This document shows, piece after piece, positions 46,019 through 56,442 of a stretch of 64,000 nt of DNA. Origin of the DNA: Zea mays. Lineage: Eukaryota; Streptophyta; Magnoliopsida; Poales; Poaceae. The notes beneath the pieces were generated by a model. The model made no database searches. It was given only the letters and a program-made list of their open reading frames with translations, and had not been told where the DNA came from. Made by a program: the position numbers and the translations under genes. Numbering within the stretch: the first letter of the stretch is position 1; each line of letters starts with the position of its first letter. Location: the NCBI RefSeq assembly GCF_902167145.1, contig NW_023366860.1:1-64000 (forward strand), in the 5' to 3' direction.

Positions 46019-48608
46019 TCCTCCCCTTCTTGAAGTGAAGTCGTCCTCGACGACAACTCCTCATCCTCAGCCATATATGGTTTCAAATCTGCAACATTAA
46101 AACTAGTGGAAACACCAAATTCCACAGGCAGGTCAAGGATATAAGCATTATCATTAATCTTTGTTAGCACCTTAAAAGGACCAGCAGCACGAGGCATTAA
46201 TTTAGAACGACGCAAAGTAGGAAACTGATCCTTTCTCAAGTGCAACCAAACCATATCACCTGGCTCAAAAGTAACATGTTTTCTTCCTTTACTACCAGCA
46301 ACCTGATTTTTTGCATTAGTAGCAGCAATGTTTTGTTCGTTTGTTCATGTATGGTAATCATTTGTTCAACATGTGCAGCAGCATCTACATGTGGGGCGTT
46401 CGCAGCATTAAGTGAAATCAAATCAATAGGTGACCTAGGGATGTAACCATAAACAATCTGGAAAAGGGCACATCTTTGTAGAAGAATGCGTGGCATGATT
46501 GTAAGCAAATTCAACATGAGGCAAGCAATCCTCCCAACGTCTCAAATTCTTGTCTAAAACAGCCCTAAGCATGGTAGATAAAGTTCTATTTACTACCTCA
46601 GTTTGTCCATCAGTCTGAGGGTGACAAGTAGTGCTAAACAACAATTTAGTTCCCAATTTATTCCAAAGAGATCTCCAAAAATGGCTTAGAAACTTAGCAT
46701 CGCGATCAGAGACTATTGTTTTTGGAATACCATGTAAACGAATAATTTCTCTAAAGAACAATTCAGCAACAATGCTAGCATCATCAGTTTTATGACAAGG
46801 TATAAAGTGAGCCATTTTAGAGAATCTATCAACAACCACAAAAATATTATCCCTCCCCTTCTTAGTTCTAGGCAAGCCCAAAACAAAGTCCATAGAAATA
46901 TCAAGCCAAGGAGAAGAAGGGACAGGCAAAGGCATATACAAACCATGGTTGTTCAACCGTGACTTAGCTTTCTGACAAGTAGTGCAGCGTGCATCCGAGG
47001 CCAAAAGAAATGGGCAGCCAACACCTCATGCGTTTTGTAGACGCCAAAATGCCCGATGAGACCGCCTCCATGCGCTTCCTGTAACAACAAAAGACGAACC
47101 GAGCTAGCTGGAACACACAGCTTGTTAGCGCGAAACAGGAACCCATCCTGTATGTGAAATTTGCCCCATGGTATCCCATTAATACAATGGCCGAAAGCAT
47201 CTTTAAAATCAGCATCGTCAACATATTGATCCTTCACAGTGTCCAAACCAAATATTTTAAAATCTAATTGTGACAGCATGGTATAGCGACGAGACAAAGC
47301 ATCAGCAATAACATTGTCCTTCCCGTTCTTGTGTTTAATAATGTAAGGAAAGGACTCAATGAATTCGACCCATTTAGCATGACGACGGTTCAGATTTGTT
47401 TGGGTACGAATATGTTTTAAAGCCTCATGATCAGAATGAATTATGAACTCACGATGCCAAAGATAGTGCTGCCAGGTATGCAAAGTGCGCACTAAAGCGT
47501 AAAGCTCCTTATCATAAGTAGAATATTTCAGACTAGCACCGCTTAATTTTTCACTAAAATAAGCAAGTGGTTTTCCTTCTTGTAACAAAACAGCACCTAG
47601 CCCAATACCGCTAGCATCACATTCAAGCTCAAAAACTTTATTAAAATCAGGCAATTGCAAGAGGGGAGCTTGGGTTAACTTATCTTTCAAAGTGCTGAAC
47701 GCTACCTCCTGCGAATCACTCCAAGCAAACGGTGCATCTTTCTTTGTAAGCTCATGTAGAGGCACTGCAATGGAGCTAAAATCACGAACAAATCTGCGGT
47801 AGAAACCGGCAAGTCCAAGAAAGCTCCGAATTTGTGTGACCGTCGTCGGTGTAGGCCACTCCCGAATGGCAGCAATCTTGCTGCTATCCACCTCAATGCC
47901 CTGCGGAGTAACCACATAACCAAGAAACGAGACACGTTGCGTGCAAAATGTGCACTTTTCCATGTTACCAAACAAGCGAGCAGCACGCAAAGCATCAAAA
48001 ACAGCACGCAAATGTTCTAAATGCTCCTCTATAGACTTGCTGTAAATAAGGATATCATCGAAATAAACAACAACAAACAAACCTATGAAGGCCCGTAAAA
48101 CTTCGTTCATTAAACGCATAAAGGTGCTGGGAGAATTAGTCAATCCAAATGGCATAACCAACCATTCATATAAACCAAATTTCGTTTTAAAAGCCGTTTT
48201 CCATTCATCACCAAGTTTCATTCTAATCTGATGGTAACCGCTACACAAATCAACCTTATAGAAAATAACGGCACCACTAAGCTCATCTAACATATCATCA
48301 AGGCGTGGAATAGGATATCGATAACGAACTGTGATGTTATTAATAGCACGACAATCTACGCACATACGCCATGACCCATCTTTCTTTGGAACGAGTAAAA
48401 CAGGAACCGAGCAAGGGCTAAGAGACTCACGAATGTAACCTTTATCAAGCAGTGTCTGCACCTGGCGCTGGATCTCCTTCGTCTCATCTGGATTTGTACG
48501 GTACGGGGCGCGGTTCGGAAGAGAAGCGCCGGGGATGAGATCGATCTGATGCTCAATGCCACGGAGGGGAGAAAGACCCGGTGGTAAGTCCGTAGGATAA
48601 ACATCAGC
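45871..48608 (-). pseudogene. pol: Element G pol (reverse transcriptase to CR), frameshifted
   Basis: This is the downstream half of the CRM1-like polyprotein. Reverse transcriptase (YFDD near 48060), RNase H and the start of integrase are open from about 48590 to 46990. There, 25 bp are missing compared with element E, with a GCA at both breakpoints, just before the CTTC cysteines of the integrase zinc domain. The catalytic core continues in a new frame, and two further single-base indels (near 46460 and 46340) alter the region before the GPF module. The C-terminus and CR region are open again to 45871. One reverse transcriptase motif reads DLCSGYHQ, where E and the CRM2-like copies have DLRSGYHQ. 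Confidence 0.9.
46019..46031 (-). promoter_or_regulatory. Polypurine tract of element G
   Basis: The minus strand reads AAGAAGGGGAGGA immediately before the 3' LTR, identical to element E. Confidence 0.88.
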
Positions 48609-48613
48609 ATACT

Positions 48614-49713
48614 TGATGAGGACATCACTGCCATCAATACAACCACACCAGCGACCCCCTTCAACATTTAATCATGGACCAGTGAAACGAGTCCGTGCAT
48701 GTAAATTTAATTATCAAGTGAACTCGTTCCTTGTTGTTGAAGCTAATCATTCCTTAAATGAGGTACTAATACCTTGTGATTACTTTATTATGCTAAGGTG
48801 TTTGGGAGGTGAACCATCTAGAATTTGAGAAGTCAACAAGGCAATAAAAGCTGCTCCACTTGATGGGATTTTGTAACTGCAGCAAGTGCAAGTTAAAGAG
48901 GGCATATCTTTCAACTCCCAAGGTTGTTTAAAGCAAATAAGCACTTGTTGGAAAGGTCTCTTCGTCTACTTTCTAGTGGATCAAGAATCAACGAGAGATC
49001 AGACACTAAGCGTCCAGAAACTGCCGAATGAACTCCTGCTCTACCAAGTCAATTTCGTAACTGCAGCATGCACCAAATTAAATGGAGCATAACTTTCCAC
49101 TCCCAAGGTTGTTTAGTGCAAATAACTACTTGTTGGAAAGCTCTGTTCGTCTACTTTCAGATGCATCAAGAATCAATGACAGAAACCAAACGAGGCGTCC
49201 AGAAACTGCCGAGAGAGTTTTGTTCTCCATTAGAACTCTTTTCTATTCCTCTATTTAAGCAACTAGCAGCCACCAAAGAACTTGGGTTTTGTTTGATGTA
49301 AGTTTAGCCTTTGCTACTTCCTTGTAAACGCGTGTGTCGGCTAGACCACCCGAATACTTGAAACAGGACCCCAACTATATCAGATCCGTGCGTGTTTGCT
49401 TGTTATCTTGTTCTTGCTTGTTCTCGATTGCTTGCAGGTTCAAGGCTGTTCTTGGCACGGCAAGAGCAGCAACAACAGGAGCCGGTGTAACTATCACTAA
49501 GGCGCAGCACCCTTGTGGTTGTTGTAGTCGGATAGCACAACGTCGACCTCCACCCCAAATCGTAGTTATCAGGAGACGGTGTACCTGTCGCTCAAGGCGC
49601 CACACCATCTTGGTTGTGGTAGTCGGGCAGCCAACGTCGTTCTCCAACAAGTTTTCCACCTCCATCATCTCTCATCGAAAGATCGGGCACCCTTCTACCC
49701 GTTGGGTTTATCA
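48614..49713 (+). repeat. 5' LTR of element H
   Basis: This 1,100-bp LTR begins TGATGAGGACATCACTG and ends GGGTTTATCA. It has a TATA-like TATTTAAG (49252-49259). U5 holds two imperfect copies, 94 bp apart (49484-49551 and 49578-49645), of a module present once in the CRM2-like LTR (1001-1066). The box CGAAAGATCGGGCA is at 49676-49689. Confidence 0.93.
49252..49259 (+). promoter_or_regulatory. TATA-like box of element H LTR
   Basis: TATTTAAG is followed by CAACTAGCAGCCACCAAAGA, which aligns with the sequence just after TATAAA in the CRM2-like LTR. The position is therefore homologous. Confidence 0.6.
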
Positions 49714-49715
49714 AG

Positions 49716-49725
49716 TGGTATCAAA
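49716..49725 (+). promoter_or_regulatory. Primer binding site of element H
   Basis: TGGTATCAAA lies two bases after the LTR. The first eight bases match initiator methionine tRNA; the rest diverges from the AGAGC of the CRM2-like elements. Confidence 0.75.
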
Positions 49726-50542
49726 TTTCAGGTTGCTCGGTGAGAGAACTCAATCTTCCTTGTTTTATTTACCTACAGTCCACTTTTGCCCAAAGATATA
49801 TTTAGATCAGAAATTCACCTAAAAACAGTTTGAGCCTTTGCTTTACTACTTAGTTTTTGACTTGTTGAATTCACGGTTGCTGCATTTGGGTCGAGTTGCT
49901 GGTCTAAAGTTTTCTTACCTCTAGAGTTTTGAGTTCGCGCCACCTTGTTTCAATCACCAGTTTATACCTCTTGCTGCAATTCAACCAAAAAGAAGAGAAA
50001 GCAAAAGGCGAGTGCATAATAAAAAGCCGCACTAATCAGCAAAACAAAAAAAGACACGTGCAAAAAAAGAGAGAGAAAAACCAGTTCTGAATTTTGGTAG
50101 ATAAAATTTGTAAGTGCAACAAAACAAAAGGCAGTTTGTGTGCCTTCTTTTTATAGTTTCAGAAATCAGATTGCTGTTCTCAGCTTTTGGTGATACTATT
50201 TGTGTAACGGCTCGCGTCTCTATTACGGTTTGGACTAGGACCAGCACAACACCATTGTGGAACGTTTATTCAACTTGTTGTGGCTAACGTGGTACTAGCT
50301 ATTCCTTGGAACTATTGAAATTGCAGCTACCTATAAATCCACAAATTTTTCTACAACACCACCAGGTTGTGCTAGCTGCCACCGTTGTTTTTGTTCTTGC
50401 TGTTTGCCGGCACCTCCTGTATTGCGTGGTGAGAATTTGTAAGAACTTGCTTAACCAGTTTGAGAATGAGAGATTACAACAATGATTCCTAGTAGTTTAT
50501 AGGATCAAAGATATTTTTATTGTTTTCTTGTCTTTACTGAAC
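49726..50542 (+). other. Untranslated leader of element H
   Basis: This is noncoding. Three blocks align with the CRM2-like leader: 49861-49936 (GTCGAGTTGCTGGTCT, then AGAGTTTTGAGTTC), 50209-50310 (CTAGGACCAGCACA, then CTAACGTGGTACTAG) and 50421-50470 (GTGAGAATTTGTAAGAACTT). Between the blocks the sequence has diverged. Confidence 0.75.
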
Positions 50543-52000
50543 ATGGCAGGTGATATGGAGATTTTTGAGCCAACTGAACATTATATTCAAGGCATCATTC
50601 GACACTTGCCTTCATATGCCGGTAAATTCGATCCTCATGCATACATTGATTGGGAGCTAAAGGTAGATAAGGAATTTGATAAGCATGATCTATCTCAAAA
50701 ACAAAAGATTTATATTGCCTCTAATTTGTTAACTGAGCACGCATTGATGGAATGGAAATACATTTGTAGGCACAACAAATTTCCACAATCTTGGGAAGAC
50801 TTCAAACTTCATTTTAGAGATGCATTCATTCCTGCATACTATTCTGATCATTTGCTTTCTAAATTAGACACCTTAAAGCAGGGTGCTAGGACTGTAAAAG
50901 ATTATTATTATGATTTTAAAATTTGTAACATGTTTGCTCGTTTAGATGAATGCATGGAAGATGTAATGACTAGGTTCATGAAAGGACTCAATTCTGAAAT
51001 TCAGACTATAGTCATGCATGAAGCATACAAACACATTTCTCACTTGTTTTTGCTTGCATGTAAAGCTGAAAATGAGATTCTATTATACAATTATACAAGC
51101 ACTGAACATGTGAGCCATAGTTCCTCTTTTGCATCTGCTCTACATGCTGATCAAGAACACAAAATAATGAAACCAGCTGTTGTTTTTCCATCATCACAAG
51201 AAGAATTGATTGCTGACACTTGTGATAGTGAAGATTTGTGGTATAATGATTCACATGTACTAAGGCAACAACTAGTAAATGAACATGTTACATCTGTTAT
51301 TGAACCAAACATTTTGGCTAAAAAGGAACATGTAATTTGTATTGCAAACGAAACTGAAGAAATAAATTTGCTCTCTTCTTTAAATACTTGGGGCTATATT
51401 GAGTTTGATGATCTTTTTGAGCTCGGTAATTTGGAAAATATTTTATTTGCTAGATCAACTATACCTTGTCCTTCTCATGTTATATTTTACATTGCTGGCA
51501 AGTACAACAACATAGGACAATTTCTTGTGCGTAGAATTTCTATTTCATCTAGATATGTTGTTTCTTCACTTTGTGCAAATAAGATATTGGTATGTTCTCA
51601 AGAAGAAAAGAATCTCTTGTTTCCATGTACTTCAGTAGAAGTTTCAGGTTTATATTTGAAAGACATTGATAAAAGCTTAGTCATCAACATCAATCATGAT
51701 GCAAAACCGAGGACGGTTTGCTATCAAGAAGGGGAGAATGATGAGAACATAAACCGCACAGATATGGCCATGTTAATGGCTCCTGCTACAAAGACATTGA
51801 GGAACAAAGAAGTTGATTGGGGACCAAGTAATGATATTTCCAACATTTCCAACCAAGCAAGCACATCATCAAATTTAAAGATATACTTGGTTGAGGAGCA
51901 CACGCTAGAGTCGAGGACGACTCTATTACAAGAAGGGGAGGATGATGAGGACATCACTGCCATCAATACAACCACACCAGCGACCCCCTTCACCATTTAA
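50543..52000 (+). CDS. gag: Gag-like protein with integrase/CR junction tail
   Basis: This 485-residue protein starts at MAGDMEIF in the context AACATGGCAGG, like the CRM2-like gag. Residues about 25-180 are a retrotransposon Gag domain: YAGKFDPHAYIDWELKVDKE, a W, W, F pattern, and LLACKAENEI at its end. There is no zinc knuckle. The middle (180-385) is unrelated to anything I recognise. The C-terminus has two motifs like the integrase/CR junction of autonomous CRM elements: PRTVCYQEGENDENI (about 389-403) and [16 protein letters not shown] (about 455-470). The second is preceded by LKIYLVEEHTL, resembling the [11 protein letters not shown] that precedes the CRM2-like motif. The frame is intact. 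The last 19 codons lie in the 3' LTR. Confidence 0.88.
   Translation: MAGDMEIFEPTEHYIQGIIRHLPSYAGKFDPHAYIDWELKVDKEFDKHDLSQKQKIYIASNLLTEHALMEWKYICRHNKFPQSWEDFKLHFRDAFIPAYYSDHLLSKLDTLKQGARTVKDYYYDFKICNMFARLDECMEDVMTRFMKGLNSEIQTIVMHEAYKHISHLFLLACKAENEILLYNYTSTEHVSHSSSFASALHADQEHKIMKPAVVFPSSQEELIADTCDSEDLWYNDSHVLRQQLVNEHVTSVIEPNILAKKEHVICIANETEEINLLSSLNTWGYIEFDDLFELGNLENILFARSTIPCPSHVIFYIAGKYNNIGQFLVRRISISSRYVVSSLCANKILVCSQEEKNLLFPCTSVEVSGLYLKDIDKSLVININHDAKPRTVCYQEGENDENINRTDMAMLMAPATKTLRNKEVDWGPSNDISNISNQASTSSNLKIYLVEEHTLESRTTLLQEGEDDEDITAINTTTPATPFTI
51726..51738 (+). promoter_or_regulatory. Second, internal polypurine-tract-like site in element H
   Basis: AAGAAGGGGAGAA is identical to the CRM2-like polypurine tract and is followed by TGATGAGAACATAAACC, which looks like the start of an LTR. 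It is about 200 bp upstream of the true tract and is coding in H. Confidence 0.65.
51930..51942 (+). promoter_or_regulatory. Polypurine tract of element H
   Basis: AAGAAGGGGAGGA immediately precedes the 3' LTR and matches the CRM1-like version. Confidence 0.88.
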
Positions 52001-53042
52001 TCATGGACCAGTGAAATGAGTCCGTGCATGTAAATTTAATTATCAGGTGAACTCGTTCCTTGTTGTTGAAGCTAATCATTCCTTAAATGAGGTACTAATA
52101 CCTTGTGATTACTTTATTATGCTAAGGTGTTTGGAAGGTGAACCATCTAGAATTTGAGAAGTCAACAAGGCAATAAAAGCTGCTCCACTTGATGGGATTT
52201 TGTAACTGCAGCAAGTGCAAGTTAAAGAGGGCATATCTTTCAACTCCCAAGGTTGTTTAAAGCAAATAAGCACTTGTTGGAAAGGTCTCTTCGTCTACTT
52301 TCTAGTGGATCAAGAATCAACGAGAGATCAGACACTAAGCGTCCAGAAACTGCCGAATGAACTCCTGCTCTACCAAGTCAATTTCGTAACTGCAGCATGC
52401 ACCAAATTAAATGGAGCATAACTTTCCACTCCCAAGGTTGTTTAGTGCAAATAACTACTTGTTGGAAAGCTCTGTTCGTCTACTTTCAGATGCATCAAGA
52501 ATCAATGACAGAAACCAAACGAGGCGTCCAGAAACTGCCGAGAGAGTTTTGTTCTCCATTAGAACTCTTTTCTATTCCTCTATTTAAGCAACTAGCAGCC
52601 ACCAAAGAACTTGGGTTTTGTTTGATGTAAGTTTAGCCTTTGCTACTTCCTTGTAAACGCGTGTGTCGGCTAGACCACCCGAATACTTGAAACAGGACCC
52701 CAACTATATCAGATCCGTGCGTGTTTGCTTGTTATCTTGTTCTTGCTTGTTCTCGATTGCTTGCAGGTTCAAGGCTGTTCTTGGCACGGCAAGAGCAGCA
52801 ACAACAGGAGCCGGTGTAACTATCGCTAAGGCGCAGCACCCTTGTGGTTGTTGTAGTCGGATAGCACAACGTCGACCTCCACCCCAAATCGTAGTTATCA
52901 GGAGACGGTGTACCTGTCGCTCAAGGCGCCACACCATCTTGGTTGTGGTAGTCGGGCAGCCAACGTCGTTCTCCAACAAGTTTTCCACCTCCATCATCTC
53001 TCATCGAAAGATCGGGCACCCTTCTACCCGTTGGGTTTATCA
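51943..53042 (+). repeat. 3' LTR of element H
   Basis: This 1,100-bp LTR is the same length as the 5' copy, with about five substitutions (for example TTCACCATT versus TTCAACATT, and TATCGCTAAGG versus TATCACTAAGG). Confidence 0.93.
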
Positions 53043-53047
53043 ATACT

Positions 53048-54915
53048 CCTCCAAAAGGTTAACAACAGCAGGGGGTATATCCAAAGACGGTGCATCATCA
53101 AGCGGAACAAGCATGCACGAGCATACAAGTGCATAACAGGGCATATGAGCTTCATGGAGATCATCAAAATCAGCACGTGTAGCAAGTAAAACAGGAGAGT
53201 GCAACTTGATTTCAGATTTAATAGGTGCGGCTGATGTCGATTTGACTTGTTGTGCAGTTTTAGCAGCCCTAGTAAGATCATCTTTCAAAATTTGGTCAGG
53301 GGTCATTGGATGTATAATTATTTTCTGGCCTTTAAACATGAAAGAATAATGATTTGAACGACCATGATGTAAACTATCAGTATCATATTGCCAAGGTCGA
53401 CCCAATAACAAAGAGCATGCTTCCATAGGAATAACATCGCAATCAGCATAATCAGAATAAGAACCCAACGAAAAGGGGACACGTACCGAACGTGTTACCT
53501 TTATTTTACCACCATCATTAAGCCATTGAATGTGATATGGATGTGGGTGTGTGTGAGTGGACAAGGATAATTTCTCTACCAACGTTGTACTTGCCAAATT
53601 GTTGCAGCTGCCACTATCGATGATGATGCGAATCGACCGTTCGTGCACAACGCCCTTGGCACGGAATAGGGTGTGTCGCTGATTTTTTTTCGGCCTGGGT
53701 AACCTGTGTGCTGAGAACACGCTGCACAACAAGACTCTCATACCTATCGGCGTCGATGGGATCAACGTGGACTTCCTCATTTTCTGCATGGTTAGTGGCA
53801 ATCATAGCATGACTAGTTTCCTCAGAATCACTGGCTGAAGAGTACTCATCATTGTCACGTATAAGCAAGGTACGCTTGTTTGGGCAGTCCCGAATCATGT
53901 GCCCAAACCCTCTGCAACGATGGCACTGAATATCCCGTGTACGTCCTGTGGAAGAAGCGGCGCCTTTGGCAGGGGGCGCCACTGGCTTGGTCGTCCCTGT
54001 GCGTGATGTAGTGCTAGGCGTAGAAAGTGCAGGGCTGGAAGGAGTTGAGCTGTGTGTTGGACCCCGGCCTGCAAAAGAGTTAGTATATGTCTTTGATCGT
54101 CGTCCCTGCACTTCACGTTCAGCTTTGCAAGCATATTCAAACAATGTGGTTATATCAAAATAATCCTTATAATCAAGTATATCCTGAATTTCCCTGTTCA
54201 AACCACCACGAAAACGCGCCATAGCAGCGTCATCCGACTCAACCAAACCACAACGAAGCATACCCTTTTGTAACTCCTGGTAATATTCCTCAACAGATAG
54301 TGAACCTTGTTGAAAACGCTGCATTTTGTTAAGCAAATCACGAGCATAATAGGAAGGAACAAATCTGTGGCGCATGGCAGTTTTTAATTGGGTCCAAGTA
54401 ATGACACTGTTAATGGGAAGTTTTTGTTTATACTCACGCCACCAAATTAAAGCAAAATCAGTAAATTCACTAATGGCAGCCTTCACTTGGCTATTAGCAG
54501 GAATATCATGGCATGAAAATTTCTGTTCTACCTCGAATTCCCAATCAAGATATGTAGCAGGATCATATTTACCATTAAAAGATGGAATTTTAAATTTAAT
54601 CTTAGAAAATAAGTCATTAGGGGGATGACGAACCACACGACGTGCACGACCACGGCGATCTCCATCGTCCTGCTCAGTGTCACCGCCGTATTCCTGCTCC
54701 ATCTTTGTGGTCAATGCATCAAGGCGTGCCAGGATGGTGTCGAGTGTGTTGCGAGTCACCGTTTGAGCAAGGTCAAGTTGGTTGAAACGCTCGGTCGTCG
54801 AAGTGATCGTTGAATCAAGCCGTTCATGCATCGTCCTAATGTCAACAGCAAGTCCTTCAACTTGTCCCCTTACTTCCTGCAACTGGGCATCCACCATGTC
54901 GTGTGCTCCTGCCAT
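53048..54915 (-). pseudogene. gag: Element G gag and protease, frameshifted
   Basis: The start is the ATG at 54915-54913 (MAGAHDMVDAQLQ). The Gag domain includes FNGKYDPATYLDWEFEVEQK; the zinc knuckle is CHRCRGFGHMIRDC (near 53910). A frame shift near 53690, in a run of eight T on the plus strand, separates gag from protease. Protease with IIDSGSC (about 53610-53625) reads in the new frame until 53048, where element H begins. Pol resumes at 48608. The codon at the E stop site is intact here (CAA), so that E lesion is private. Confidence 0.9.
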
Positions 54916-56118
54916 AGTTAGCGCGAACACCAAAACACCAAAAGGAGAAAAACCAACGACAAAAACAGGGGGTGTACTGCTCACAAGGCGCTCACACTAG
55001 TGCTGTTATCAAGTTCTTATCCGTTCTTACCAAGCCACAGTGGTGAACTGCAACCTACAGGTGGAACCGGTGAAAGATTGGATGAGCGATTGCCTGGAGA
55101 AACAGAAACCTTCTCGTCGTAGAAATATGTGGAGTTTTGGGTAGGCTGCACTCAAGTCAAGGATTAGCACGATCAAACAATAATGCAAAGTTGAATTATA
55201 GTGCAAAACACGAAACTATATTGCTGGCCACAAGTGCAAAGGACGGATGGAACTAGCAGAATGACAATACCGTAAATATTGTACTAGCGAGGCCACTAGT
55301 AGGAATCAAAAGTGATTTTGTTTTTCTTTTTTGTATGATTTTTTTTATATTTTCTCAGCACAAGAAGCAACAAAATAGGAGCTACACGAAGTTTCACCTA
55401 AAACAGAGTTCAGATTTGGTCTACAGAAAATAAGGAAGTTCTCTGAAAAGCGTGCGAGAACTTTGATGAATTTTTTCTTTATTTTCCTGAATTTTTTTGA
55501 CAATTTTGTCGAAACCCAAACAGACCGTAGGTCAGTTTGGCCGGCCTCAGAATGGTGTCAACAAGCTCCTATAAAAATTTCAGATTTTTTGGACACCCGA
55601 GCGAAAAGTTATGCCCGTTTTACGGAAGGTACCTCAAGTTATGTTTTAAAAACGACCGGGATGAAACAACTGTATCCTTTCTCCTTCGTTTTCTTTTTTT
55701 TTGTTTCTGTTTTTTTGACGTAACCGAAGGAGAAAAACAAGGAAGCGGCCGTTGACTCGGTTTGTTTTTTTCTGTTTTTTTCGTAACCAAAGGAGAAAAA
55801 CAAGGAAACGGCCGTTGACTCGGTTTGTTTTTTCTGTTTTTTTTACGTAACCGAAGGAGAAAAACAAGGAAACGATGTTGACTCGGTTTGTGGCGTGATC
55901 AAACGGGAGATGGTGGCGGCGCTATGGTTTGAATGGTGGAAGAACACAATGCAACCAGCAACAAATGACGCGAAAGCACACAAATTCAACAATGCAGATT
56001 ATTGAAAGAAAGTGTGAGGCTCAAAAGGGTGCTGGGATAAGGTCTAACCTGAATTTTTATGTGGTTTTGTGGACTATAGGAAAAAAACACTCGATAAACT
56101 CACCGATCAACCTGGAAA
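54916..56118 (-). other. Untranslated leader of element G
   Basis: This leader of about 1.2 kb is homologous to that of E. It includes three tandem copies of a 63-64 bp unit starting at 55720, 55783 and 55847, and about 83 bp (55527-55607) absent from E. No gene is seen. Confidence 0.75.
55720..55890 (-). repeat. Tandem repeat in the CRM1-like leader (element G)
   Basis: Three units of 63-64 bp have the same core as in element E (plus strand GTAACCGAAGGAGAAAAAC, then CGGCCGTTGACTCGG). Period differences between E and G come from the T-rich run. Confidence 0.85.
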
Positions 56119-56128
56119 TCTGATACCA
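56119..56128 (-). promoter_or_regulatory. Primer binding site of element G
   Basis: The minus strand reads TGGTATCAGA, two bases inside the 5' LTR, identical to element E. Confidence 0.85.
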
Positions 56129-56130
56129 AT

Positions 56131-56442
56131 TGATGTAGCTGAGGTGCCCAATCTTTCGGCGAGAGGAGATAATTCCGATTTGGCGGAAGATGACCCTTGC
56201 GATCTGACTACGACGAGCAAGCCCGAGGCGCCAATGCAATCGCTGAACCAACTCCCTGTGGTTACCGACCTTGCTGATGCGAGATCGGCCTGATCACGAA
56301 GATCGTTTCCTGTGCGCAATCGAAGAACGAACAAGAAAAAGATGCGAGCAATCTAATCTATTACTCGAGGGTGGAGTTCTGAATACACAAAGACATCGCA
56401 GATTTGCGCGTGTTCGAGAGTAGCTAAGGCTAACGTAAAACA
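56131..56442 (-). repeat. 5' LTR of element G, cut by element I
   Basis: The U5-side 312 bp of the LTR runs from TGATGTAGCTGAGG to ACGTAAAACA on the plus strand. The rest should resume beyond the window, after a duplication of AAACA (56438-56442). Confidence 0.9.

Larger units (their letters stand above)
48614..53042 (+). mobile_element. Element H: gag-only nonautonomous CRM-group element (CRM4-like?)
   Basis: This complete 4,429-bp element inserted in element G with the perfect duplication ATACT (48609-48613 and 53043-53047). Both LTRs are 1,100 bp and differ at about five positions by eye, so it moved recently. The internal region encodes a single Gag-like protein and no protease, reverse transcriptase, RNase H or integrase. 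Leader blocks and LTR modules resemble the CRM2-like elements, so it probably moves with their proteins. From memory, maize CRM4 is nonautonomous and this may be it; I am not sure of the name. Confidence 0.88.
45451..56442 (-). mobile_element. Element G: CRM1-like retrotransposon split by element H
   Basis: This minus-strand element occupies 45451-48613 and 53043-56442. Element H interrupts it at the start of the reverse transcriptase region (duplication ATACT). Its 5' LTR is cut at 56442 by elements I and J. The duplication GGTGA lies before the 3' LTR (45446-45450). It is a different CRM1 subfamily from E: the 3' LTR is 568 bp, and the coding part of U3 reads PPHQAPLPSLAGP. It has gag, pol and leader in the usual order, with several frameshifts. 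Confidence 0.92.

Noticed and set aside
49334..49822. 162-codon frame across the U5 and primer site of element H
   Set aside because: It runs through the LTR end and primer site, has no motif, and the copy in the 3' LTR ends differently at the insertion junction.
51012..51254. Minus-strand frame inside the H gag gene
   Set aside because: It is opposite a well supported Gag domain and has no motif of its own.
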